DNA of 64,000 nucleotides, from the NCBI RefSeq assembly GCF_017832975.1, contig NZ_JAFIBI010000001.1, positions 3,472,001-3,536,000 on the forward strand. Direction: 5' to 3'. Origin of the DNA: Arthrobacter sp. PvP023. GTDB taxonomy: Bacteria > Actinomycetota > Actinomycetes > Actinomycetales > Micrococcaceae. The first letter of the stretch is position 1; each line of letters begins with the position of its first letter. Below are positions 34,301 to 42,731 of this stretch, piece after piece. A model generated the notes under the pieces. It did no database searches. It worked only from the letters and a program-made list of their open reading frames with translations, and was not told the origin of the DNA. The position numbers and the translations under genes were made by a program.

Positions 34301-35299
34301 CTACCGGCCCGGCTGCCGCTTGAGGGCTCCGCGCGGCCACGGAAGGGTGGCCAGGACAATCGCGCCGAGGGTCAGGACGGTGCCGAGCACTGTGGGCAGG
34401 GCCACCACGGTTCCGGGTGCGGGGAAGGCAAGGTCCAGGCCCAGTGACCCCAGCAGCTGGCCCGCAATCATGCCCAGCCCGGTGACCAGGACGCCCAGGC
34501 TCCGGACCAGCAGCGCGCCCAGCCCGATGAATGCGCAGCCCATGGGTCCGCCCAGGTAATACCACCACTCTGCGGGCAGGCCGTTGCCCGCCCCTGCCAC
34601 AGCCAGCTTGATGAGCCACGCCAGCCACAGCACTGTGGCACCGGAGATGAAATTCACCAGAGTGGCCGCGATGGGTGTGCCGTAGTGCACCGTGGCGGTC
34701 CCGTTCATTGCCTGTTGGAAACTCATCAGGAACCCGGCAATTACCGGCAGGAGTACCGGCACGAGCAGCTGGGCCGGCTCCGCGCCGCCGGAACCCGCGC
34801 CGCCAAACCGCGGGGACACTGCCCATGCGACGGCCGCGATGGTCAGCACGGTGCCCAGCACGCGGATGCCGGTGACGGATTTCTTGCCGGCGGGGCCGAT
34901 GCCGAGCCGGTCCACGAGCAGCCCGCTCAACGTTTGCCCGGTGACGGTGGCTACCGTAAACAGCGCCACACCCAGCAATCCCACAGTGAAGGACTGGGCA
35001 AAGACAAAGAAGGCACCGATGCCGCCGGCCATCACGTAGACCGGCGGAAACCGGCGTTCCCGGAGCGCGGGCAGGATCTGGGCCAGGCCGCGGCGTCCCC
35101 GCGGCAGGACCAGCGAGACCAGGATCATCACGACGAGTCCCGTGGTGAAACTCACCACAGCCGCGGCGATGCCGTCGTTCAACCGGGCGCCCAGCGCACC
35201 GTTGATCCGTCCTTGGACGGGGATGGCGAGTCCGGCGGCCACGGCCATCGGCAGTCCTGCAATGAGAGGGAGACGGGGTGCATGGGTCACTGGATTCAC
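34301..35299 (-). CDS. DMT-family transporter, duplicated YdcZ/DUF606 type
   Basis: The 332-residue protein has about ten spans and consists of two DUF606 units: the first AGLAIPVQGRINGALGARLNDGIAAAVVSFTTGLVVMI, the second GFLMSFQQAMNGTATVHYGTPIAATLVNFISGATVLWL. The internal duplication is clear from the matching QxxxNGxxxxxxGxxxAxxVxFxxG pattern. Substrate unknown. A GTG at 35299 follows AAGGTGA; only 24 bp separate it from the divergent S4-domain gene. Confidence 0.85.
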   Translation of the reverse strand: MNPVTHAPRLPLIAGLPMAVAAGLAIPVQGRINGALGARLNDGIAAAVVSFTTGLVVMILVSLVLPRGRRGLAQILPALRERRFPPVYVMAGGIGAFFVFAQSFTVGLLGVALFTVATVTGQTLSGLLVDRLGIGPAGKKSVTGIRVLGTVLTIAAVAWAVSPRFGGAGSGGAEPAQLLVPVLLPVIAGFLMSFQQAMNGTATVHYGTPIAATLVNFISGATVLWLAWLIKLAVAGAGNGLPAEWWYYLGGPMGCAFIGLGALLVRSLGVLVTGLGMIAGQLLGSLGLDLAFPAPGTVVALPTVLGTVLTLGAIVLATLPWPRGALKRQPGR

Positions 35300-35323
35300 C
35301 TTACGTCAGGCATCATTGCTTGT

Positions 35324-35560
35324 ATGAGCAACCCGGAAATCGAAGAGATCCCCATCCGCGACGACATGATCCGCCTGGGCCAGCTCCTGAAGCTGGCCAG
35401 CCTCGTCGAGGACGGTGTCGAAGCCACGGAGCTGATCAGGAACGGGCTGGTCAAGGTCAATGGCGAAATTGACGACCGCCGCGGCCGGCAGCTGCACAAC
35501 GGCGACACCGTGACCGTAAACGGCCGTACCGTGCGGATTCTCACACCCGCCGGTTCCTAG
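35324..35560 (+). CDS. S4-domain RNA-binding protein (YbcJ/RqcP-like)
   Basis: The 78-residue protein is a single S4 domain: IRDDMIRLGQLLKLASLVEDGVEATELIRNGLVKVNGEIDDRRGRQLHNGDTVTVNG. Small stand-alone S4 proteins bind rRNA or tRNA in ribosome biogenesis or quality control. The upstream GC-rich sequence carries CATCAT at 35311-35316, 7 nt before the ATG, a weak -10 candidate for a leaderless message. Confidence 0.88.
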   Translation: MSNPEIEEIPIRDDMIRLGQLLKLASLVEDGVEATELIRNGLVKVNGEIDDRRGRQLHNGDTVTVNGRTVRILTPAGS

Positions 35561-35566
35561 CGTTTC

Positions 35567-35590
35567 CGGCCGGCCGCGTTCGGCCGGCCG
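35567..35590. terminator. bidirectional GC-only hairpin
   Basis: CGGCCGGCCG occurs at 35567-35576 and 35581-35590 around a CGTT loop; each arm is itself palindromic. It separates the convergent S4 gene and esterase gene. Confidence 0.7.
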
Positions 35591-35596
35591 CGGGGG

Positions 35597-36247
35597 CTAC
35601 TTTTTCAGCACCTCGTGGGTGAGGAATTCGGAAACGTGGCCGATCTCCTGCTGGTTGATCCCGTGCCACATCCCTGCGTAGAGGACCTTCGTAAGCTTCA
35701 CGTGCTTACGCACCCAGCCCATGGTGTATTCGATCCTGTCCTGGGTGATGACGGGGTCCTGCTGGTCGCGGCCCCAGAACAGCGGGACGGAGCCGTCCAG
35801 TTCGTCGTCGCGGAAACTTTGATCCCCTCCGGCGTTCACCACAAAGCCGGAAAGTCCGACGACGGCGGCAAAGTCCGCGGGACGCTGCCTTAGCAGCGTG
35901 GTGGCCATTGCCATCCCCATGGAGAACCCGAGCAGGGTGACGGACGGGTGGTCCGCCTTGATGCCGTCGAGCCATTCCAGCACAAAGGCGGCAGCGTCCT
36001 TGACTGCGTCGAGTGAGTAGTCGGCGGAGTCCGTCAGCGGGAACCAGGTGAACCCCGGGCCCATGGCGATGGGGGCACGGACGGACGCCACCGCGAAATC
36101 GCCGGGCAGCAGGTCGGCAAGGCTGAGCAGGTCCTGTTCGTTGGCACCGTAGCCGTGCAGCAGAACCAGCAGGGGCTTTCCCGAGCGGTCTTCGTCGGGA
36201 GTGGACCACAGGACAACAGGGGCAGTGGAAACGTCGGCTTCAGTCAT
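35597..36247 (-). CDS. carboxylesterase / phospholipase (YtpA/EstB-like alpha/beta hydrolase)
   Basis: The 216-residue protein has the small carboxylesterase layout: LLVLLHGYGANEQDLLSLADLLP, nucleophile TLLGFSMGMAMA (GFSMG, Ser), acidic residue in PLFWGRDQQDPVI and His in YAGMWHGI. It hydrolyses short esters or lysophospholipids. It is divergent from an SGNH hydrolase gene; a TetR-type palindrome lies in the 76-bp gap. Confidence 0.9.
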   Translation of the reverse strand: MTEADVSTAPVVLWSTPDEDRSGKPLLVLLHGYGANEQDLLSLADLLPGDFAVASVRAPIAMGPGFTWFPLTDSADYSLDAVKDAAAFVLEWLDGIKADHPSVTLLGFSMGMAMATTLLRQRPADFAAVVGLSGFVVNAGGDQSFRDDELDGSVPLFWGRDQQDPVITQDRIEYTMGWVRKHVKLTKVLYAGMWHGINQQEIGHVSEFLTHEVLKK

Positions 36248-36262
36248 GAAACCATTCTTGCA

Positions 36263-36278
36263 GTTACCGCCCGGTAAC
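36263..36278. promoter_or_regulatory. TetR-type operator palindrome between two hydrolase genes
   Basis: GTTACC-GCCC-GGTAAC is a perfect 6-4-6 palindrome 16 bp upstream of the esterase ATG and 46 bp upstream of the SGNH hydrolase GTG. It shares the GTTAC[T/C]-N4-[A/G]GTAAC pattern with the site at 16426-16441 before the acyl-CoA dehydrogenase. Confidence 0.5.
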
Positions 36279-36323
36279 AACCTACGGTGGCGTAGCTTTA
36301 GCCTCACGAGGCAGGATGGAAAC

Positions 36324-37187
36324 GTGAGCGAAACTGAAGCCATTCCGAACCCGCAGGACACTGTTGATACCCACCCCTGGGGCCGGTACGTAGCCATGGG
36401 TGATTCCTTTACCGAGGGCATCGGCGACCCGGAACCGGGAAGCCCGGGCGGACACCGCGGCTGGGCGGACCGCGTGGCCGAGGAACTGAGCCGGGGCCAC
36501 AGCGATTTTGCCTACGCCAACCTCGCGGTGCGGGGACGGCTCCTGGAGCAGATCGTTGACCAGCAGCTGGCGCCGTGTCTGGCCCTCAAGCCGGACCTGG
36601 TGACGCTTTCGGCGGGAGGAAACGACCTCATCCGGCCCGGAGGGGACCCTGACGCGCTGGCCGAGAAGCTGGATTCCGTGGTGCACATCCTCAGCCTGGG
36701 CGGTGCCACCGTGGTGCTGTTCAACGGCCCGGACACCGGTTCATCAGTTCTGGGCAGGGTCCGCAGCAAGATCGCCATCTACAACGAGAACCTCCGCACC
36801 GTGGCGGCGCGGCACGACGCCGTCATCGCCGACATGTGGTCGCTTCGCCAACTCAGTGATCCGCAGATGTGGGACCAGGACCGACTGCACTTTTCGCCGC
36901 TGGGCCATCACACCATCGCGGCCATGGTGCTCGATTCACTCAACATCCGGCACACCTTGGAGCCGCTCTCCCCCAAGCCCCTGCCCCAGCGCAGCTGGCG
37001 CGAGGCTCGGTCCGGAGACCTGGTCTGGGCGCGTGAATACTTTGTGCCCTGGGTTGTCCGCCGGCTTCGCCACCAGTCATCCGGGGACGGCGTTACGGCC
37101 AAGCGGCCGACCCCCGGTCCGGTGTTTGGTCCGGGGATGCCGCTGGGCTCGGGCGAGGCAGCGGGAATAGAGTCCGAACAGAGGTAG
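36324..37187 (+). CDS. SGNH/GDSL-family hydrolase
   Basis: The 287-residue protein has SGNH blocks I (AMGDSFTEGIGDP, Ser), III (SAGGNDLIRPG) and V (DRLHFSPLGHHTIAAMVL, Asp and His). No signal peptide is seen, so it acts inside the cell. It probably removes acyl or acetyl groups from a lipid or sugar. The last 40 residues are low-complexity. TAGCCT at 36299-36304 may be its -10, giving a short leader. Confidence 0.88.
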   Translation: MSETEAIPNPQDTVDTHPWGRYVAMGDSFTEGIGDPEPGSPGGHRGWADRVAEELSRGHSDFAYANLAVRGRLLEQIVDQQLAPCLALKPDLVTLSAGGNDLIRPGGDPDALAEKLDSVVHILSLGGATVVLFNGPDTGSSVLGRVRSKIAIYNENLRTVAARHDAVIADMWSLRQLSDPQMWDQDRLHFSPLGHHTIAAMVLDSLNIRHTLEPLSPKPLPQRSWREARSGDLVWAREYFVPWVVRRLRHQSSGDGVTAKRPTPGPVFGPGMPLGSGEAAGIESEQR

Positions 37188-37193
37188 CCCCGG

Positions 37194-37452
37194 GTGCACG
37201 CCGACGGCGTCGTCCGGCTCAGGCTTAGCCGGCAGCAGCTCCGCCCTCCCCGGGCGGTCTCCGCCGAAGCGGCGCTGAAGAACCTGGCATTTTGTGCACC
37301 GCGACGACCTCCGCTGGCTGCTCATGCTGTCCGCGCCCCGGCTGCACCGGGGAAACGCGGGCATGTACCGCCAGGCCGGCATCGATGCCGACTGGCCGCC
37401 GCGGTCCAATGCCGGTGCCGGGCCGGGGGTTAAACTGAAGGGACACTTCTGA
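37194..37452 (+). pseudogene. remnant of an AlkZ-like winged-helix DNA-binding protein
   Basis: Two pieces in different frames look like parts of one gene. From 37194 the reading gives RLRLSRQQLRPPRAVSAEAALKNLA, resembling the N-terminus of AlkZ/HTH_42 proteins (PF06224). From 37279 another frame gives RTWHFVHRDDLRWLLMLSAPRLHRGNAGMYRQ-AGID, resembling their RTWPMRGTLHFVxxxDLRWLLxLxxPR block, and ends at a TGA at 37450-37452. The middle (the QAQDYPGALWAL segment) is missing. The family unhooks DNA crosslinks. The assignment is from recalled family patterns, not from an alignment. Confidence 0.5.
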
Positions 37453-37465
37453 GAGGCCCTCCACC

Positions 37466-38005
37466 GTGAGCAACGTGTTCTTCTGGATCATCATCCTGTC
37501 GTTCCTGATTCCCTTCGCCATGCGCATGTACCGGAAGCGCGTTGGCAGGAACCAGAACCAGGATTTCAACGGACAGTATCCAGGCCAGTTTCCCGGGCAG
37601 CAGCCGGGCCGGCCAAACAACCAGCCGCGTGACGGCTATACCCAGCAGGACTACTTTGGCGGTGGCTTCCGGCAGCTCGGCGGCGGCCAGCAGCCCCCGC
37701 TGGACCAGCCCTACCAGAACCCGGGCTACCAAAATCCCGGGTCCCAGAATCCCGGCTACCCGGCCCCCGGTAACCAGAACCCGGGCTATCCCGGACAGGT
37801 GCCGTACGAGGACAGTCCCGAGTATCCCGCCAACCAGTCACGCCAGCAGCCGCAGCAGCCGTCTGCCCCGGTCACGCCCCCGCCGCCGTCGGCCGCTCAG
37901 GGTTTCCGTGCACGGAAACTGGCGGAGCTAGACCAGCAGTACAGCAACGGCGAAATCGCCATGGAGGAATACATGGCCCGGCGCGACGAGATCATGAAGG
38001 GCTAG
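37466..38005 (+). CDS. SHOCT-domain membrane protein with NPGYQ-type repeats
   Basis: The 179-residue protein has an N-terminal span (about 4-21), a long Gln/Pro/Gly/Tyr-rich disordered middle with repeated NPGY units (YQNPGYQNPGSQNPGYP...), and a C-terminal SHOCT domain (about 148-179, RKLAELDQQYSNGEIAMEEYMARRDEIMKG). SHOCT is a short oligomerisation module. Function unknown, probably an envelope-associated scaffold. The GTG start follows a GAGAGG box. Confidence 0.8.
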   Translation: MSNVFFWIIILSFLIPFAMRMYRKRVGRNQNQDFNGQYPGQFPGQQPGRPNNQPRDGYTQQDYFGGGFRQLGGGQQPPLDQPYQNPGYQNPGSQNPGYPAPGNQNPGYPGQVPYEDSPEYPANQSRQQPQQPSAPVTPPPPSAAQGFRARKLAELDQQYSNGEIAMEEYMARRDEIMKG

Positions 38006-38024
38006 CCGCACTCGCATAGCCGTG

Positions 38025-38055
38025 CCCGGGGCCACTGACATTATGCGGCCCCGGG
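38025..38055. terminator. hairpin between SHOCT gene and mmsA
   Basis: A perfect 9-bp stem CCCGGGGCC/GGCCCCGGG (38025-38033 with 38047-38055) with a 13-nt loop lies between convergent genes. The long loop makes it weaker than the other terminators here. Confidence 0.55.
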
Positions 38056-38085
38056 AAGGCTACCGTGACTGAACCTGGCTGCGGC

Positions 38086-39570
38086 TCAGTCCACCTGCGG
38101 GAATCCGAGGTCGATCACCGATGTGGACGGATCCGGCCAGCGTGTGGTCACCACTTTGCCGCGGGTGTAGAAGCGGATGCTGTCCGGACCATACATGTGG
38201 GTGTCGCCGAACAGAGAGTTCTTCCAGCCGCCGAACGAGAAGGTTCCCACCGGCACCGGGATGGGCACGTTCACTCCCACCATGCCTGCCTCGACGTCGA
38301 ACTCAAACTGGCGCGCCGCGCCGCCGTCGCGCGTGAAGATGGCCACGCCGTTGCCGAACTCGTTGTCGTTCACGAGCTTCACTGCGTCCCTGTAGCTGTC
38401 GGCGCGGACCACCGACAGTACCGGGCCGAAGATCTCGTCGTCGTAAACTTTCATGCCCGGCTTCACGTGGTCCACCAGGCTGACCCCGATGAAGAAACCG
38501 TCCGAATCGAACGCGTGCTTGCGCCCGTCCACCACCACGGTGGCACCTTCCTCCTCGGCACCGGCCACATAGGAGGCCACCCTGTCCCGGTGTTCCTTCG
38601 TGATGAGCGGACCCATCTGCGAGGCCGGATCCGTGCCGGGACCGATCTTAAGGTTCGCCATGCGGGTGGAAATGGCCTTCACCAGGTCGTCGGCAATGTT
38701 GCCCACGGCCACCAGCACGGATACCGCCATGCACCGTTCGCCGGCGGAGCCGTAGGCCGCCGACACAGCGGCGTCGGCGGCCATGTCCAGGTCTGCATCC
38801 GGCAGGACCACCATGTGGTTCTTGGCGCCGCCCAGCGCCTGGACGCGCTTGCCGTGGTCGGCCGCCCGCTTGTAGATGGATTGGGCGATCGGGGTGGACC
38901 CCACGAAGCTGACAGCCTTGACGCCGGGGTGCTCCAGCAGCACGTCCACGGCTTCCTTGTCGCCGTGGACCACGTTCAGGACGCCCGGGGGCAGGCCCGC
39001 CTCCGCGAAGACTTCCGCGATGAAAACGGCCGACGACGGGTCCTTCTCGCTGGGCTTGAGGAGGACGGTGTTGCCACAGGCAAGGGCACTGCCGATCATC
39101 CACAGCGGCACCATGGCCGGGAAGTTGAACGGGGTGATGCAGGCGACGACGCCCACCGGCTGGCGCACCGAGTGGACATCCACCCCGCTGGAAACCTGCT
39201 CCGAGCGTTCGCCCTTGAGCATGTGGGAAAGCCCGGTGGCGAATTCGATGTTTTCGAGGCCACGGGAGATCTCGCCCTCTGCATCGGAAAGCACCTTGCC
39301 GTGCTCGCTGGTGAGGATTGCTGCCAGCTCGGACTTCCGCTGCGTCAGGAGTTCCCGGACCCGGAAGAAGATGTTGGTGCGTTTGGCCAGGCTGGTGGCC
39401 CGCCAGCCCGGGAGGGCGGCCTGCGCGGCCGCGACGGCCTCTTCCACGCGGGCGGCCGAGGCCAGGGCCACCTCTTTGTCCTGTGCGCCGGTGGCAGGGT
39501 TGAAGACGGGGCCGAAACGGTCGGCGTCGCTGATCCGGGCGCCGTTGATGAAGTGCGGAATGCGTTCCAT
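38086..39570 (-). CDS. mmsA: CoA-acylating methylmalonate-semialdehyde dehydrogenase
   Basis: The 494-residue aldehyde dehydrogenase converts methylmalonate semialdehyde to propionyl-CoA in valine (or inositol) breakdown. Family features: PHFINGARISDADRFGPVFNPATG at the start, the NFPAMVPLWMIGSALACGNTVLLKPSEKDPS block, and the catalytic Cys in GSAGERCMAVSVLVAVG. It lies 32 bp downstream of mmsB on the same strand, which supports the valine assignment over IolA. Confidence 0.93.
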   Translation of the reverse strand: MERIPHFINGARISDADRFGPVFNPATGAQDKEVALASAARVEEAVAAAQAALPGWRATSLAKRTNIFFRVRELLTQRKSELAAILTSEHGKVLSDAEGEISRGLENIEFATGLSHMLKGERSEQVSSGVDVHSVRQPVGVVACITPFNFPAMVPLWMIGSALACGNTVLLKPSEKDPSSAVFIAEVFAEAGLPPGVLNVVHGDKEAVDVLLEHPGVKAVSFVGSTPIAQSIYKRAADHGKRVQALGGAKNHMVVLPDADLDMAADAAVSAAYGSAGERCMAVSVLVAVGNIADDLVKAISTRMANLKIGPGTDPASQMGPLITKEHRDRVASYVAGAEEEGATVVVDGRKHAFDSDGFFIGVSLVDHVKPGMKVYDDEIFGPVLSVVRADSYRDAVKLVNDNEFGNGVAIFTRDGGAARQFEFDVEAGMVGVNVPIPVPVGTFSFGGWKNSLFGDTHMYGPDSIRFYTRGKVVTTRWPDPSTSVIDLGFPQVD

Positions 39571-39601
39571 GGGAAAGTCCTATTCGTGAAGCAGGGTGCG
39601 G

Positions 39602-40504
39602 TTACTTGGAGGTCTCGAGCGAGCCGTCGACAAGCTTGATGATCATGGAGCAGTCCTTGCCGGACTGCCCGGAGTCGATGAGCCGCTGGAAGAGCGTCTG
39701 CACGTGCTCACCGATTTCCAGCGGGGTTCCGGTGTCGCGGGCGGCGCTGATGGCCAGGCCGATGTCCTTGTTGGCCAGTTCGGTAGTGAAAGTGGGAGCG
39801 AAGTCGTTGTTGGAGGCCGCGGTGGGAACTACCCCTCCTACCGGGTACCAGGTCCGCAGCGCCCAGCTGTCTCCGGAGGACACAGAAGCGATGTCCCAGA
39901 AAACCTGCTTGTCCAGGCCCAGCCGCTCGGCCAGCACGGCCCCTTCGGCGGTGGAGGCAAGGTTGATGAAGAGCATCAGGTTGTTGCAGATCTTCGCGGC
40001 CTGCCCCGTGGTGGGACCGCCAGTGGGAATGATGTTGGAGGCCATGGGACGGATGTACTCCGTGGCCTCGGCCACGGCACCCGCTTCCCCGCCGATCATG
40101 AACGTCAGGGTTCCGGCTTTCGCCCCGCTCATGCCGCCCGACACCGGGGCGTCCACAAAACGGAAGCCGGCGGAAGCGGCGGCGTCGTGCAGTGCCTGTG
40201 CGGAGGAGATGTCGATGGTCGAGGAATCCACCAGTAGCGTCCGCGTGTCCGCATGGGCAAGGACGCCGTCCTCCCCCAGGTACACGGCCCGGGCGTGTTC
40301 GCCCTTCGGCAGCATGGTGAACACGACGTCGGCGCCGTCCACCGCCGCGGCAATGCTGGCTACCGGCTTCACGCCGCCGGCTTCTGCAGCTGCCACCGCT
40401 TCGGGATTGAGGTCGAACCCGCGGACGTCGTGACCGGCCTTTGCCAGGTTTGCTGACATGGATCCACCCATGTTCCCGAGACCGATCCAAGCGACTACTG
40501 CCAT
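39602..40504 (-). CDS. mmsB: 3-hydroxyisobutyrate dehydrogenase
   Basis: The 300-residue NAD enzyme oxidises 3-hydroxyisobutyrate to methylmalonate semialdehyde, the substrate of MmsA next door. It has WIGLGNMGGSMSANLAKAGHDVRGFD (NAD loop), VDAPVSGGMSGAKAGTLTFMIGG (substrate loop) and the catalytic Lys region GQAAKICNNLMLFINLASTAE. GGAGC lies 8 nt before the ATG at 40504; the longer reading from 40567 adds 21 residues without a ribosome-binding site. Confidence 0.93.
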   Translation of the reverse strand: MAVVAWIGLGNMGGSMSANLAKAGHDVRGFDLNPEAVAAAEAGGVKPVASIAAAVDGADVVFTMLPKGEHARAVYLGEDGVLAHADTRTLLVDSSTIDISSAQALHDAAASAGFRFVDAPVSGGMSGAKAGTLTFMIGGEAGAVAEATEYIRPMASNIIPTGGPTTGQAAKICNNLMLFINLASTAEGAVLAERLGLDKQVFWDIASVSSGDSWALRTWYPVGGVVPTAASNNDFAPTFTTELANKDIGLAISAARDTGTPLEIGEHVQTLFQRLIDSGQSGKDCSMIIKLVDGSLETSK

Positions 40505-40604
40505 GGCGAAAGCTCCTTTGCTTCGTGTACCAGCCGGTATTGCTGGAAGTTCCGTGTCCACCATCACACCCTGTTACAGTGCAATCAAGGGGAAAAATTA
40601 CAGA

Positions 40605-40630
40605 GAGCATGTGCATTGATGCACATGCTC
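40605..40630. promoter_or_regulatory. 26-bp palindrome between mmsBA and lysR
   Basis: GAGCATGTGCAT-TG-ATGCACATGCTC is a perfect 12-bp inverted repeat with a 2-nt centre, containing TGCAT-TG-ATGCA. It lies 100 bp upstream of mmsB and 42 bp upstream of the LysR start, the position expected for the autoregulatory site of a divergent LysR regulator. The core TGCAT-N2-ATGCA recurs at 44258-44269. Confidence 0.6.
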
Positions 40631-40672
40631 CGGAAAGCCGCATTGTGAGCCTGAAAGCATGGGTGTGAAAAA

Positions 40673-41578
40673 GTGGATGTGAACCGGCTGCCCAGTCCGG
40701 ATGACCTGTTGATCCTGTTGACCGTGGCCAGGCTCGGCCGGTTCAATGCCGTGGCGGAGACGCTGGGCACCACCCACACCACCATTTCCCGCCGGATCCT
40801 GGCGCTGGACAAGCAGCTGGGCGGGCGGACGCTGGAGCGCAGCCCGCACGGCTGGGAACTGACCGAGCTGGGCAGTCGGGCGGTTGCCGCCGCCGAGGCG
40901 ATCGAGGCGACACTCGGGTCCCTGGCCGGCGCCATCAGCGACGGCGAACACTCATTGTCCGGCATGGTCCGGATCAGCACGTCCGATGGATTCGGTGCGC
41001 AATTCGTGGCCCCGGCGCTGGTGCGCCTGCAGCAGGAGAATCCGTTGCTTGACGTCGAGATGCTCAGCGCCACCCGCAAAGTCAGCCAGAACCGGTCCGG
41101 CGTGGACCTGGAAGTGGTGGTGGGCCGGATGGAAGTCACCAACGTGCAGCCCATCTTCCTCACGAACTATTTCCTGCGGCTGTACGCCAGTCCGGGCTAC
41201 GTCCGGTCCCGGGGACTGCCGACCGCCCTGGACGACGTCCGCGAGCACGGATTTGTCTCCTATGTGGAGTCGGCCCTGCAGGTGGCGGAACTGGGCCACC
41301 GGTCCTCGCAGCTGCCCGCCCCCAAAACCAGTTTTCAGGCGACCAGCATTTTCGCCCAGCTCGAGGCGGTCCGGCGCGGGGCGGGCATTGGCCTGCTGCC
41401 GAACTTCATGGTGGCCGACAACCCCGAGTTCATTCCGGTGCTGCCTGAGCTGTTCCAGCGCCAACTCCCCATCTGGGCGGTGGCGCGTCCTGAGTCGCTG
41501 CGCTCGGCATCCGTCCGTGCCGTGGTGGAGGCGCTCAAGGCGGAAGTGTCAGGCCGCCGGGACATCCTGGCGGCCTGA
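40673..41578 (+). CDS. LysR-family transcriptional regulator, divergent from mmsBA
   Basis: The 301-residue regulator has an N-terminal winged HTH (about 6-64; RFNAVAETLGTTHTTISRRILALDKQLGGRTLERS) and a periplasmic-binding-like effector domain (about 95-290). It faces the mmsB-mmsA operon and is followed by a convergent alcohol dehydrogenase. It probably controls mmsBA and possibly the dehydrogenase-transporter pair downstream, judged by the shared palindrome. The GTG start has no convincing ribosome-binding site. Confidence 0.9.
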   Translation: MDVNRLPSPDDLLILLTVARLGRFNAVAETLGTTHTTISRRILALDKQLGGRTLERSPHGWELTELGSRAVAAAEAIEATLGSLAGAISDGEHSLSGMVRISTSDGFGAQFVAPALVRLQQENPLLDVEMLSATRKVSQNRSGVDLEVVVGRMEVTNVQPIFLTNYFLRLYASPGYVRSRGLPTALDDVREHGFVSYVESALQVAELGHRSSQLPAPKTSFQATSIFAQLEAVRRGAGIGLLPNFMVADNPEFIPVLPELFQRQLPIWAVARPESLRSASVRAVVEALKAEVSGRRDILAA

Positions 41579-41597
41579 CACAACACCGGCCCTGACA

Positions 41598-42716
41598 CTA
41601 GGCCTGGAACAGTCGGCGGACCACTTGCCCTGCAGCCAGGGCGTCAAGGCCTTCGTTGATTTCCGCGAGCGGCCTGGTGTCCGTGTGCAGCAGTTCCACC
41701 GGGAGCCGCCCGGCCCGCCAGTGGTCAAGGTACAGCGGAATGTCCCGCTCCGGGACCGCATCTCCCATGTAGGAGCCGAGCAGCCGCTTCCCCGCTCCCG
41801 CAAACTGCAGGGCTCCGACGGTCAGTTCCGCCGAGGGTTTTGGCAGCCCGACGGAGACGACGGCGCCGCCGCGCGTTACGAGGTCCAGGCACGAGGCGAT
41901 CACGCCGGCAGAGCCCACGGCCTCGACGGCGACGTCCACGCCGTCGCCGGTGGCCTCGGCAACCAGCCGGGCGGCGTCGTCGGGAGTTCCCACTCCCGTG
42001 GCACCGCAGTCCCGGGCGAGCTGGTGCTTGCCTTCGTTGGGGTCGATGGCAATGACGGCTGCGGCGCCGGCCAGGGACGCCGCCATCACGGCGGAAAGCC
42101 CGACGGCGCCGAGCCCGAAGACTGCCACCGACTGTCCGGCGGTGACCGCCGCCGTGTTCAGCACGGCGCCCATTCCGGTGAGTACGGCGCAGCCGAACAT
42201 GGCCGCGACAGTGTCCGGAACGTCGTCGTCGATCACCACCACTGATTCCCGCGCCACCAGGGCGTAGTCCGCGAAAGCCGACACCCCGAGGTGGTGGTTG
42301 ATCCGCTCCCCTGACGGCGTGCGCAGCAGCGCCTCGCCGTGCAGCAGGTCCCCTGAACCGTTGACTTCGGCGGCACGGTGGCACAGGGCCGGGCGCCCGG
42401 ACCGGCACGCCCGGCATTCGCCGCAGCTGGGGACGAAGACGAGCACAACGTGCTCGCCCACAGCCACGTCATGGACGCCCTCACCGACTGACACCACCCG
42501 GCCCACGGCCTCATGCCCCAGCGCCATGGGCAGTGGCCGTACCCGGGAGCCGTCCACCACGGACAGGTCCGAGTGGCACAGGCTGGAGTAGGTGATGGCC
42601 ACGCCCAGTTCGCCGGCGCGGGGCTCGGGCCGTTCGAGCTCCTGCACCACTAGCGGGCGCGCTTCGGTGTAGCTGGTTCCGGCAGGGACGGTGGAGTACA
42701 GAACTGCGGCGCGCAT
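41598..42716 (-). CDS. zinc-dependent alcohol dehydrogenase
   Basis: The 372-residue MDR enzyme has the catalytic zinc ligands in YSSLCHSDLSV (Cys) and LGHEAVGRVV (His), the structural zinc cluster CGECRACRSGRPALC, and the NAD loop VAVFGLGAVGLSAV. It resembles the NDMA-type/class III alcohol dehydrogenases of actinobacteria. The substrate is unknown. It ends 20 bp from the convergent LysR gene and follows the MHS transporter by 15 bp, so the two are one operon. Confidence 0.9.
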   Translation of the reverse strand: MRAAVLYSTVPAGTSYTEARPLVVQELERPEPRAGELGVAITYSSLCHSDLSVVDGSRVRPLPMALGHEAVGRVVSVGEGVHDVAVGEHVVLVFVPSCGECRACRSGRPALCHRAAEVNGSGDLLHGEALLRTPSGERINHHLGVSAFADYALVARESVVVIDDDVPDTVAAMFGCAVLTGMGAVLNTAAVTAGQSVAVFGLGAVGLSAVMAASLAGAAAVIAIDPNEGKHQLARDCGATGVGTPDDAARLVAEATGDGVDVAVEAVGSAGVIASCLDLVTRGGAVVSVGLPKPSAELTVGALQFAGAGKRLLGSYMGDAVPERDIPLYLDHWRAGRLPVELLHTDTRPLAEINEGLDALAAGQVVRRLFQA

Positions 42717-42731
42717 GTGAACCGGCTGCCC

